Below, piece by piece: positions 9,177 to 18,242 of a stretch of DNA of 64,000 nt. Positions within the stretch are counted from its first letter, which is position 1, and every line of letters begins with the position of its first letter. The stretch is from an uncultured Bacilli bacterium (GTDB lineage: Bacteria; Bacillota_I; Bacilli_A; RF39; UBA660): NCBI GenBank assembly GCA_947589735.1, contig CANQCR010000001.1:62001-126000 (forward strand), in the 5' to 3' direction. A program made the position numbers and the translations under genes. Under the pieces are notes generated by a model, which did not search any database, was not told the origin of the DNA, and saw only the letters and a list, made by a program, of their open reading frames with translations.

Positions 9177-11655
9177 TTAATTCTTCGACTTCATCTTTGA
9201 CTTCAACTTCATACCATTTCTTCTTTTCTGGCTTACCAACATTATGTTTTTCTAACATTAACCAAATCTGAGAAGCAATAAAGATTGATGAATAAGTACC
9301 AGCGGTAAGACCAATTAATAAAGCATAGTTAAATGTTAAAATTTCGTGTGATCCTAAAGCAATTAGTAAGATAACAGGAATAATAGTTGTAATTGATGTA
9401 ACTAAACTACGAACAACCGTTGCTTTAACACTGGTATTAACTAATTCTTTTAATTCGTCATAAGTCTTAACACGGTCTTTGTATAGTTTCTTTTTATTCT
9501 CACGAATATGATCAAAGATAACGATCGTATCATTAATAGAATAACCAATGATTGATAAAATAGCGGCAATAAACATTGGTGAGACTTCAAAGCCAAAAAC
9601 ACTGAAGAGAATAATGGTTACTAACACGTCTTGTAGTAATGTCAAAATAGCTGAAATACCATAACGGAAAGTAAAGCGAAGCGAAACATAGATAATAATA
9701 CCAATAGCCGCATATAAAAGTGACATCAAGGCATTTTTAACTAGTTCTTTCTTAACCGTATTAGAAACGGAACCAATACTTGTCGTTGCGCCTTTATATT
9801 TTTCATTTTCATTAAAGTAAGTTTCAATCTTAGCTGTATCTTCAGCATCTAAAGTATCAGATAAAGTCATATATACGCCTTCACTAATTTTATCAGCATT
9901 ATTTACTTTATAACCTAACTGTTCGACTTCTTTTTTAACATCGCTAGCGTTTATTTTCTCTTTCGTATTAAGAGTAATACTAGATCCACCCTTAAAGTCA
10001 ACACTTAAGTTTAAGCCTTTGGTACCAAGGTAGATACCACCAGCAACTAAGATAAATAAAGTAAGAGCGATAAACTTAAAGCGATGATGAACATAATTAA
10101 ACTTTGTTACAAGAGGTTTTTTATCAACATTTTTTAAACCGATAAACCGGTTAAACTTACCTTCAAAACGATTACTATAAACAAAGCCTTTTAATAGAGC
10201 TCGAACTAAATAAACCATAACGAATAATGTTACGATAATACTAATGATTAACATTGTTGCAAAACCTTTAACACTACTTTCACCAAAGATGAAAAGAATA
10301 ACAGCCGCAATTAAGGTTGTAATATTAGCATCGATGATTGATACTAAAGAACCTTTGTTACCAGCTTCATAGGCGTGTTCTAGATTAGCTTTAGCGCGAA
10401 GTTCATCTTTAATTCTTTCAAAGCTTAACACGGTCGCATCAACCGCCATACCGATACCGATAACAACAGCAGCAATAGATGGCAAAGTAAGACGACCACC
10501 AACCATATTAAAGATAGCAAAGATTAACATGGTATAAGTTACAATACCGATTGAAGCAATAAAACCACTAAAGTGATACATCCAAATCATAAATAGCATA
10601 ATTAGTAATACAGCAACAATACCGGCAATAAATGTATCTTTTAGGGCATCCTCACCAAATGATGCATCAACCGTTTTACTAGATAGTTCAACTAATTTAG
10701 TAGGTAAACTACCGGAATTAATAAGTTCGGCTAAACTATTAGCTTCATCATAAGTAAAATTACCAGTTAGTTGAACAGATGAACCCGTTAGAGGTCCCGC
10801 AATAGATGCATAAGAAATACATCTTGAATTATTTAAAGAACCACAATTTTCTTTCTCTTTTTCAAAAGAATCTTCATCTTCATCAAAGTCTAACCAAGTA
10901 ACTAAAACATCACCTGTCTGTCTTATCTTTTCCGTTTGTTCATAAAACTCATCAGGTTTAGCAATATCAATACTTAAATAATATGTTCCTACATTATCTT
11001 TATCAACAGCCACATGGACACCATTAGCTTTTAAAACATCAGCATCCATTAGTTTTTCATCTTTACTATTACGGAAAGTTAACTTAGCCATGGAACTTAA
11101 AGTTTTCTTAGCTTCCGTCATATCGTTAACGCCAGCTAAGGCAATCCGAATATTTTTTCCTTCGATAGTGATTTCTGGTTCACTAACACCTAAGATATCA
11201 ATTCTTTTTAAAATCGTCTTATAGGTATTCTTAACCGCTTCATCACTAACTTCTTTACCATCTTCATCTTGAACTTCATAAAGGATTTCAAATCCACCAC
11301 TTAAATCAAGACCAAAACGCGTACTAGTTAACATCGGATAAAGTAACACGCCAGAAACAACTAAAATGATTAAAGAAAGGAATAAACTCTTGAAGAATTT
11401 TTTCTTTTTTGATTTTACCTCAGCTTTAGCTTTGGCTTCCCTTTTAGAAATAGCTTTTACTTCTTCTTTTCTTTCTTCTTTTTTAATTTCTTCTTTTTTC
11501 TCTTCCTTTACTTCCTTTTTAGTTTCTTTTTTTACTTTCTCTTTTGTTTCTTTTTCTAAAACTTCTTTTTTGTTTAAAACATCATCCTTAGGTTGACGTG
11601 CTTTAACATTCTTTGGGTTTTTATTTGTTTTGGTATTTTTTTTACTCATAAGCAC
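9154..11655 (-). CDS. secDF: SecDF fused protein-export RND membrane protein with Lys/Glu-rich N-terminal extension
   Basis: FGLDLSGGFEILYEV, GMAVDATVLSFERIKDEL, SVDFKGGSSITL, YSINDTIVIFDHIREN motifs. Confidence 0.95.
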   Translation of the reverse strand: MLMSKKNTKTNKNPKNVKARQPKDDVLNKKEVLEKETKEKVKKETKKEVKEEKKEEIKKEERKEEVKAISKREAKAKAEVKSKKKKFFKSLFLSLIILVVSGVLLYPMLTSTRFGLDLSGGFEILYEVQDEDGKEVSDEAVKNTYKTILKRIDILGVSEPEITIEGKNIRIALAGVNDMTEAKKTLSSMAKLTFRNSKDEKLMDADVLKANGVHVAVDKDNVGTYYLSIDIAKPDEFYEQTEKIRQTGDVLVTWLDFDEDEDSFEKEKENCGSLNNSRCISYASIAGPLTGSSVQLTGNFTYDEANSLAELINSGSLPTKLVELSSKTVDASFGEDALKDTFIAGIVAVLLIMLFMIWMYHFSGFIASIGIVTYTMLIFAIFNMVGGRLTLPSIAAVVIGIGMAVDATVLSFERIKDELRAKANLEHAYEAGNKGSLVSIIDANITTLIAAVILFIFGESSVKGFATMLIISIIVTLFVMVYLVRALLKGFVYSNRFEGKFNRFIGLKNVDKKPLVTKFNYVHHRFKFIALTLFILVAGGIYLGTKGLNLSVDFKGGSSITLNTKEKINASDVKKEVEQLGYKVNNADKISEGVYMTLSDTLDAEDTAKIETYFNENEKYKGATTSIGSVSNTVKKELVKNALMSLLYAAIGIIIYVSLRFTFRYGISAILTLLQDVLVTIILFSVFGFEVSPMFIAAILSIIGYSINDTIVIFDHIRENKKKLYKDRVKTYDELKELVNTSVKATVVRSLVTSITTIIPVILLIALGSHEILTFNYALLIGLTAGTYSSIFIASQIWLMLEKHNVGKPEKKKWYEVEVKDEVEELKVKGINC

Positions 11656-11675
11656 TCATCACTCCAATCCCGTAT

Positions 11676-11720
11676 ATTATATCAGTTTTTGGCTTAAAAC
11701 GTAAATAGTATACTATTCAC
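11676..11720 (-). promoter_or_regulatory. secDF promoter (TTTACG-N18-TATAAT) overlapped by dyad GTGAATAGTATACTATTTAC
   Basis: Direct reading; -10 at 11676-11681, -35 at 11700-11705, 14-bp perfect palindrome at 11704-11717. Confidence 0.55.
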
Positions 11721-11776
11721 CCAACTTTTTACATACATTATTATATATCAAATAACTTTATTTTTAAAGGAGAATA

Positions 11777-13072
11777 ATGAAAAAAAGCAAATTTATTCAC
11801 GCATCCATCATTTTAATTATTGGTGGTTTTTTTACGAAAATCTTAGGAATGCTTGTCAAAATTGTTTTAACAAGAGAAATAGGAACTAAAGGTATGGGTC
11901 TTTATGCGATGATGAGTCCTACTTTTCTTTTACTTATTTCAATTAGTGGCATGGGTCTTACAACCGCTTTAAATGTTTTAATTTCATCTAAGAAGTACAA
12001 TATTAAAAAGTTAATGTTTTATGCTCTTATCATTTCCCTTAGTCTAGACCTCTTCATCATTATATTCCTTTTCTTGTTTGCGCATAGTATTGCCAGTAAT
12101 CTTTTAAATAATCCCATCTTATATTATCCAATTTTATCAATGGGCTTTATTCTACCCTTTATTAGTGTTTCAAATATTTTTAGAAGTTATTATTTTGCGA
12201 ATGAAAGAATGTATCCCCATGTTATCAGTAATGTTTTAGAAGATTTAATTAAACTTTTATTAATCTTATTTTTTACGAAATATTTTAGTGATAATATTGG
12301 TAGGATGCTCACCTTTATCCTTCTTACAAACATCTTAAGTGAATTATCATCAATTTTAATTTTTCTTCACTATTTTCCTAATTTTTCATTAACTAAAGAG
12401 GATTTAAAACCAGATCAACGGCACTTTAAAGCGATCTTTGATATTGCAATTCCAACGGTTATTTCAAGGTTGATTGGATCGGTTACCTATTTTTTAGAAC
12501 CCATTATTTTAACATTTGTCCTACTTAAAGGAGGATTTAGTAATGATTATATCGTATCTGAGTATGGTATTATCAACGGTTATGTTATGCCCATTATTAT
12601 GTTACCATCCTTTTTTACCGGCGCCATCTCCCAAGCTTTGATTCCTAATATAAGTAAAAATTATGCCAAAGGGAATATGATGGAAGTAAAAAGAAAATTA
12701 AAGCAAGCACTCACTATCTCCCTTTTAATTGGACTAAGCTATAGTGTCGTTATTTTCTTTGGCGGAAAGACTTTACTAAATGTTTTATATAAAACAAATG
12801 AGGGTGTCAATTACTTAAAATTACTTTTACCTGTCTTTATCTTTTACTATTTAGAACAACCTCTTTTAAGTACTTTAGGAGCGATGAATAAAGCTAAGAT
12901 TAACATGCACATATCATTCATCAATATGTTAATTAGAACAATTGGTCTTGCCATCTTCTTATATCTACCTTTTGGTATGGCTGGGCTACTTATCGTTTTA
13001 TCTTTGAATATTATTTTTACCTGCTTTTATGCCGGTTATAAAATCAATACTTTTATCTTAAAGAAAGCATAA
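11777..13072 (+). CDS. Oligosaccharide flippase / SpoVB-MurJ-like (MATE/PST superfamily)
   Basis: Multi-TM ORF of 431 aa with MOP-superfamily pattern (GGFFTKILGMLVKIVLTREIGTKGMGLYAM). Confidence 0.85.
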   Translation: MKKSKFIHASIILIIGGFFTKILGMLVKIVLTREIGTKGMGLYAMMSPTFLLLISISGMGLTTALNVLISSKKYNIKKLMFYALIISLSLDLFIIIFLFLFAHSIASNLLNNPILYYPILSMGFILPFISVSNIFRSYYFANERMYPHVISNVLEDLIKLLLILFFTKYFSDNIGRMLTFILLTNILSELSSILIFLHYFPNFSLTKEDLKPDQRHFKAIFDIAIPTVISRLIGSVTYFLEPIILTFVLLKGGFSNDYIVSEYGIINGYVMPIIMLPSFFTGAISQALIPNISKNYAKGNMMEVKRKLKQALTISLLIGLSYSVVIFFGGKTLLNVLYKTNEGVNYLKLLLPVFIFYYLEQPLLSTLGAMNKAKINMHISFINMLIRTIGLAIFLYLPFGMAGLLIVLSLNIIFTCFYAGYKINTFILKKA

Positions 13073-13103
13073 AAAAATATTGGCGTATAACCAATATTTT
13101 ATT
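13070..13103. terminator. Bidirectional terminator between flippase and folD
   Basis: AAATATTGG-N-CCAATATTT hairpin between convergent genes. Confidence 0.65.
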
Positions 13104-13941
13104 TACTATTTTTAGCATTATAGCAGGTCAAGACATTTTCAACTAACATTGCCACCGTCATCGGTCCAACACCACCTGGAACGGGACTTATATAAGAAGC
13201 CTTTTTAGCTACTTCAGCCGTATCAACATCACCACATAAAGCATCATTAACTCGGTTAATACCGACATCAATAACAACCGCACCCTTTTTTACCATATCG
13301 GCGGTAATCAAATTAGGAACACCGGCAGCGACAACTAAGATATCGGCCCTTTTCGTATGTTCAGCTAAATCTTTTGTTAAATGATGACAATTGGTAACCG
13401 TCGCATCCCGGTTTAGCATTAAAGTAGCAAGAGGGCGACCAACTAATTTACTTCGGCCCACAATAACAACATCTTTACCAGATACCTCTATTCCCTCTTC
13501 ATCTAACATCCGCATAACACCTAAAGCTGTACAAGGTATTAAACTTTTTTTACCATTGACAAAACGTCCAACATTGATATCCGTTAAGCCATCAACATCT
13601 TTCGCATTACTAATCGTATTAAGAAGACGTTTCTCATTATATTGAACAGGTAGTGGCAATTGAACCATTATACCATTGACATATTCATCATTATTTAATT
13701 CTTTTATTTTGTTAATAATGCTAAGTTCTGGTGTCCCATCTTCAAACTTGAATAAGCGAAAATAGATTCCGACACTACTACATACTTTTTCCTTGTTAGC
13801 AATATAAGAATTGCTAGCAGGATTATCGCCTACTTGAATAACAGCAATACTAGGTCTAATCATACATCCTTTAATTTCGGTTTTTGCTTCATCTAATACT
13901 TTCGCACTTAATTCTTTACCATCTATTATTGTTGCGCTCAT
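13099..13941 (-). CDS. folD: Bifunctional methylenetetrahydrofolate dehydrogenase/cyclohydrolase
   Basis: GIMVQLPLP, VDGLTDINVGRF, VVIVGRSKLVGRPLA, SPVPGGVGPMTVAML motifs. Confidence 0.97.
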   Translation of the reverse strand: MSATIIDGKELSAKVLDEAKTEIKGCMIRPSIAVIQVGDNPASNSYIANKEKVCSSVGIYFRLFKFEDGTPELSIINKIKELNNDEYVNGIMVQLPLPVQYNEKRLLNTISNAKDVDGLTDINVGRFVNGKKSLIPCTALGVMRMLDEEGIEVSGKDVVIVGRSKLVGRPLATLMLNRDATVTNCHHLTKDLAEHTKRADILVVAAGVPNLITADMVKKGAVVIDVGINRVNDALCGDVDTAEVAKKASYISPVPGGVGPMTVAMLVENVLTCYNAKNSK

Positions 13942-14059
13942 TATCTCACCTCATTGTTATAACGGATAATCCGTGAGTGGCTATCCTTAACTTAATTATA
14001 ACAAATTTGAAGCTATTTCAAACAAAAAACGTCAAATTAACAAAACTTTACACTTTTTG

Positions 14060-14092
14060 GGTGTAAAGAAAAAGCAGTCACCTGCTTATTTC
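14060..14092 (-). terminator. Intrinsic terminator after TagH-like gene
   Basis: GCAGGTGACTGC followed by TTTTTCTTT on minus strand. Confidence 0.6.
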
Positions 14093-14823
14093 ATAAACTC
14101 TTCATATTTTGGTAAGACTTCATCTGGTGAGCCCATTTCAATAACCTCACCATCATTAAGCCATAAAACTTCATCACAAAGTTCTTTAATTGTATCTAAA
14201 CTATGCGATACAATAATAACGGTCCGGTGTTCATCAGAGATAAGTTCTTTCATCTTATTATAACTTTTCTCTTTGAACTTCGCATCACCAACCGATAAAA
14301 CCTCATCGATTAAAATGATATCGGTCTCTAAAATAGCTGTTATAGCAAAAGCTAACTTTGAATACATTCCGGATGAATAAGTCTTAACGGGTTTATAGAT
14401 AAAATCACCAATGTCAGCAAACTTAATGATTTCTTTTTCTTTTTTAGCTACTTCTTCTTCAGAGAAACCAAGTAACATACCTGATAAGTAGATGTTTTCT
14501 TTACCCGTTAGTTTTTTATTAAAACCAACCCCAATCGATAATAAAGAAATCGTATTGCCATGAAGATCAATTTTACCTTTATCAGGTGAGAAGATACCAG
14601 CAATCGCTCTTAACATTGTCGATTTACCGGATCCATTCTTACCGATAATACCTAGTATTTTACCTTCCTCTACTTCAAAACTAACACCTTTTAAAGCGTG
14701 AAACAACTCAACTTTAGATCCTAATTTTTTCCAAGAAGCTCTAATACTCGTTTTCTTTAACCCTCGATAAGTTATATGAAGGTCTTGAACAGTTATCGCA
14801 ATTTTTTTCTTACTTTCCGCCAT
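14086..14823 (-). CDS. tagH: ABC transporter ATP-binding protein (teichoic acid/polysaccharide export, TagH-like)
   Basis: Walker A GKNGSGKST; SSGMYSKLAFAI signature; adjacent permease. Confidence 0.9.
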   Translation of the reverse strand: MAESKKKIAITVQDLHITYRGLKKTSIRASWKKLGSKVELFHALKGVSFEVEEGKILGIIGKNGSGKSTMLRAIAGIFSPDKGKIDLHGNTISLLSIGVGFNKKLTGKENIYLSGMLLGFSEEEVAKKEKEIIKFADIGDFIYKPVKTYSSGMYSKLAFAITAILETDIILIDEVLSVGDAKFKEKSYNKMKELISDEHRTVIIVSHSLDTIKELCDEVLWLNDGEVIEMGSPDEVLPKYEEFMK

Positions 14824-14824
14824 T

Positions 14825-15625
14825 TTATATCACCTTCGCATAACTATTTTCATTTTTATTAATAACATGAATGCCTAAAACGCATAAAATTAACGCTATG
14901 ACAAGCCAAATACCTAGCCATTTAAAATTAGGTAGACTAGCATAAATAGATACTTGTCTTAATTCGTTCATACAAAAAGCAACAGGATTTACTTTTAAAA
15001 GTAAAGTACTTAAGCGTAGAGGTCCTAACTTTTTACCCTTTAGCCGACCTGTAATATTATAGAAAATACCAGACAAATAGAAAACCATTCTTAAACCGAT
15101 ATTGGTAAGATTAGCTAAGTCATTTAAGGTAACACCAAAGTGCATAAGTAAAAGCCCCATACCAAAAGAAAAAATATATAAAATAATTAAAATAGGAATA
15201 GCAAAGATAAGATGCCATGTAAGTGGTACACCTTGAAAAATCATCAAACCTAAAGCAATCGCAAGCGAGATAAATAACTTAAATAGATAAGTAAATGATT
15301 TTGATAATAATAAGATATACTTAGGAATATAAACTTTCGTTACTAAATCACGATTAGTAATAATTAATTTAACACTACCAGTAATCATCCGGTTAAAAAA
15401 CTCCCAGGCAGCTAAACCAATAAAGACAAAAGATGCAAAATACTTTTCATTATTAGGAAATACAGTTCCAAAGATAAAAGTATAGATTAACATAAAACAA
15501 ACCGGTTCGATAACCCACCATAACCAGTTAAGATAAGAATCAGCTACTTCACTTTTAAGCTCAGCTTTAGCTGAATATATGGCATACTTATAATATTTTC
15601 TTATATTATGAAAAAACTTTCTCAT
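14825..15625 (-). CDS. tagG: ABC-2 type polysaccharide/teichoic acid export permease (TagG-like)
   Basis: ABC-2 permease pattern (FNRMITGSVKLIITNRDLVTKVYIPKYIL); start set at ATG after GGAGGAG. Confidence 0.88.
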   Translation of the reverse strand: MRKFFHNIRKYYKYAIYSAKAELKSEVADSYLNWLWWVIEPVCFMLIYTFIFGTVFPNNEKYFASFVFIGLAAWEFFNRMITGSVKLIITNRDLVTKVYIPKYILLLSKSFTYLFKLFISLAIALGLMIFQGVPLTWHLIFAIPILIILYIFSFGMGLLLMHFGVTLNDLANLTNIGLRMVFYLSGIFYNITGRLKGKKLGPLRLSTLLLKVNPVAFCMNELRQVSIYASLPNFKWLGIWLVIALILCVLGIHVINKNENSYAKVI

Positions 15626-15636
15626 ATACTCCTCCA

Positions 15637-16206
15637 TTAATTCTTCGTAAATATACTTAAAATTTTTGCAAACTCGTATAGTATTTTGTTACTATTATTA
15701 ATAGCTGCCGATTTTTCTAATGATTTACCACCAATCGTCAAAGCCGCAATAAAACCGGTAATAATTAAACTACTAAGTAAGCTTTCTAAATTAAACTTAT
15801 GGGATAATATCGTTGCTACGGCTACCCCAGCGGCACCAGATATAATACCACATATATCACCGATAACATCACAACAAAACGATGATACTTTATTGGCATT
15901 TTTCTTTAGACTAACCGCCATTTTAGCGCCCTTAACTTTTTTAGAACTCATCGCATGAAAAGGTGCCTCATCAGCCGCTGTTACAGCGACACCAATCGTA
16001 TCAAATAAAATACCAATACCGATAAAAACTAAAATAACAATCGTCCCAACTAGTAAACTAACATCCTTCATCGCTATTTCTGATATAAAGGATAATGTAA
16101 CCGATATAAGAAAAGCAATAAACATTAAGCTAAAACTCCATTTTAAATTAGCTTTCATTTTAGCTTTACGTTTATCTTCAAGTTGGTTTTTTATATCTTT
16201 TTTCAT
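15637..16206 (-). CDS. Small ~4-TM membrane protein, candidate OapA (OLE-associated protein)
   Basis: FDTIGVAVTAADEAPFHAMSSKKVKGAKMAVSL...SSFCCDVIGDICGIISG; location directly downstream of a ~620-nt structured RNA on the same strand; start reassigned to ATG preceded by GGGAG. Confidence 0.6.
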   Translation of the reverse strand: MKKDIKNQLEDKRKAKMKANLKWSFSLMFIAFLISVTLSFISEIAMKDVSLLVGTIVILVFIGIGILFDTIGVAVTAADEAPFHAMSSKKVKGAKMAVSLKKNANKVSSFCCDVIGDICGIISGAAGVAVATILSHKFNLESLLSSLIITGFIAALTIGGKSLEKSAAINNSNKILYEFAKILSIFTKN

Positions 16207-16264
16207 ATTAGCTCCCTGTAAACGTAACACTATAATTTTATACTATTTATAGTACTTTGTCAAT

Positions 16265-16885
16265 GAAACAAAAAAAAGGACTAAGTCCTTTATTTATCAC
16301 ATGTATGGCTAATAATATAGTTAATTTTACGTCATAGGTCAAGCAGAATTTCTCTAGTTTCCACAATCCGTTACCAAATTGCGGTTCCCCTTTAAGGAAA
16401 CCAATACAACATCACTGTTTGTATGGCTTGATTACCACTCAGTACGCACTATAATCCTATATTAAAATGCACTCTAGGAGATTTCCTCACCACAACACTT
16501 GTTCCTAGTACTTTTTTGCAACCATTGTTTCAAATCCGAACTCATTAATATAACTTAGCTACGGTTACATTAATCCTTAATTATCCCCAATAATCACTCA
16601 AGACAAGCTACACTACCCGTAACTTTCATCACTTGGTAGGTTTAATCCCATTCCGTATTAAGTCCATCAGTATGGTACGTATAGGCTTAACACATAAATA
16701 GGTCTCCATGAATGGTGGGTCATTTGCGTATGCCATTACGGATGCCCAACACTCTACCTTCCAGCATTCACCCTAAACTGGGCGTAAAAAGCAAACACCA
16801 GAAGTTTCATAGATGTGCTCTTTGGCGGTATTTTACCCCCGTCTTCGTAACAAATATTAATGACTAGAATAATGTGCCACTAACG
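16265..16885 (-). ncRNA. Large structured noncoding RNA, candidate OLE RNA
   Basis: No ORF; consensus promoter and terminator on minus strand; ~620 nt; several hairpins (e.g. GGUUUCC-UUAAA-GGGGAACC at 16383-16402); upstream of OapA-like gene. Confidence 0.65.
16268..16291 (-). terminator. Intrinsic terminator of the ncRNA
   Basis: AAAGGACTTAGTCCTTTTTTTTG on minus strand. Confidence 0.75.
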
Positions 16886-16891
16886 ATGTAA

Positions 16892-16920
16892 ATTATAGCA
16901 AATTTTACCCAAATTGTCAA
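16892..16920 (-). promoter_or_regulatory. Consensus sigma-A promoter TTGACA-N17-TATAAT for the ncRNA
   Basis: TTGACA at 16915-16920 and TATAAT at 16892-16897 (minus strand). Confidence 0.85.
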
Positions 16921-16967
16921 ATTGGGCTCTTTCTTTATTCTATGATATTTTTTTAAATAATTGCTAA

Positions 16968-18242
16968 TTATTTAAAAATTTCTTTAATAACTCTTTCACT
17001 AGATGATCCATCATCTAGATAGTTAAACTTAGCATTAAACTTCTGATACTTTAAAGCATATTTTGCCATTACGTCATCAAGATGCGCTAAATTATTTTCA
17101 AGTTCGTCTTGCGTCGTCGCAATCGGTCCTGGAAGTTCATCTAAAGAGATATAAAAGTCACGTAAGTTTTCTTTATAATCTTCCAAATCATACATATAAA
17201 ATAAAATAGGGCGATGAAGATTAGCATAATCAAAGAAAACACTAGAATAATCGGTAAGCATTACATCTGAGATAAGATATAAATCATTTATCTCATCATA
17301 ATCAGCGACATTAATAATAAAGCCCTTATATTTAGATATATCAATACTATTGGCAATAAAATAATGTGGACGAAATAAAATCACATATTCATCACCAAAA
17401 CGCTTTTGTAAACGATCAAAATCAATAGCTAACTTATAGGTATAGCCTAAACTTGAATCGTGTTGATTATCACGAAAAGTTGGAAAATAAGCAATAACCT
17501 TTTTATCTAGCGGAATAGCTAATTTCTTTTTAATATCTTTAATTAGATTTTCATCCTTATTAAATAGAGTATCATTTCTAGGATATCCTTTTTCAATAAT
17601 AATATCACTCTTACCTAAAGCTTTAAGATTAAAAGCAGAGGTAAACTTTTCCGTACAATAAGCTGATGGCGATAAAAAATAACTGAATCGTTTAGCGTCG
17701 ATATCATTACGTTTACGAATTTCATCAATCGTATTTAAAACCGCACCATTTACTTCAATATCACAGCGAAGACGTTTTAACGGTGTACCATGCCAACACT
17801 GAACATAAACTTGATCATCCTTTTTAGCAATATGTTCTGGCATAATAGAGTTTACAATCCAATATTTGGCTTTAGAACAATATTTATAATAATCATCGGA
17901 TAATGACTTCACAATTTTTAGATTCTTAAATGGCGCTACCGAATGCTTACTAGGATCTATAAAAGCCCAAATCATTTGATAATCTTGGAATTCATCCATC
18001 GTTATCAATTTTTCATAAATAGCTTTAGGTGAACAAGTATAATTACGCCCACCATAAACCTCAAAAAGAATCATCTTATCATCTAAAGAATATTTCTTAT
18101 AATATTTTTGATATTTATGAATAAGCTCTTTAGATCTTATAAAGCGAATAATTTTTCTAATGAAAGGGCTTTTTTTCGATAACGTCACAGCCAAAGCTTT
18201 AATTTTACTCTTTATTTTTTTTATTATGCGCATTTTAAACAC
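16968..18242 (-). CDS. CDP-glycerol glycerophosphotransferase family (TagB/TagF-like)
   Basis: VQCWHGTPLKRL, YFPTFRDN, MLTDYSSVFFDYA motifs. Confidence 0.88.
   Translation of the reverse strand: MFKMRIIKKIKSKIKALAVTLSKKSPFIRKIIRFIRSKELIHKYQKYYKKYSLDDKMILFEVYGGRNYTCSPKAIYEKLITMDEFQDYQMIWAFIDPSKHSVAPFKNLKIVKSLSDDYYKYCSKAKYWIVNSIMPEHIAKKDDQVYVQCWHGTPLKRLRCDIEVNGAVLNTIDEIRKRNDIDAKRFSYFLSPSAYCTEKFTSAFNLKALGKSDIIIEKGYPRNDTLFNKDENLIKDIKKKLAIPLDKKVIAYFPTFRDNQHDSSLGYTYKLAIDFDRLQKRFGDEYVILFRPHYFIANSIDISKYKGFIINVADYDEINDLYLISDVMLTDYSSVFFDYANLHRPILFYMYDLEDYKENLRDFYISLDELPGPIATTQDELENNLAHLDDVMAKYALKYQKFNAKFNYLDDGSSSERVIKEIFK

Noticed and set aside
11366-11596. 76-aa plus-strand ORF opposite the SecDF N-terminus
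   Set aside because: Low-complexity antisense of the Lys/Glu-rich coding region (F/S/L-rich translation); shadow ORF
13942-14040. Possible THF riboswitch upstream of folD
   Set aside because: The leader downstream of the likely -10 is ~50 nt with one small hairpin (CGGATTATCCG); does not fit the THF riboswitch size or conserved core
16265-16885. RNase P RNA, tmRNA or rRNA fragment as alternative identity of the large RNA
   Set aside because: The transcript is longer than typical RNase P RNA or tmRNA; no CCA-ending tRNA-like acceptor domain, no recognisable RNase P core or rRNA signature seen by eye
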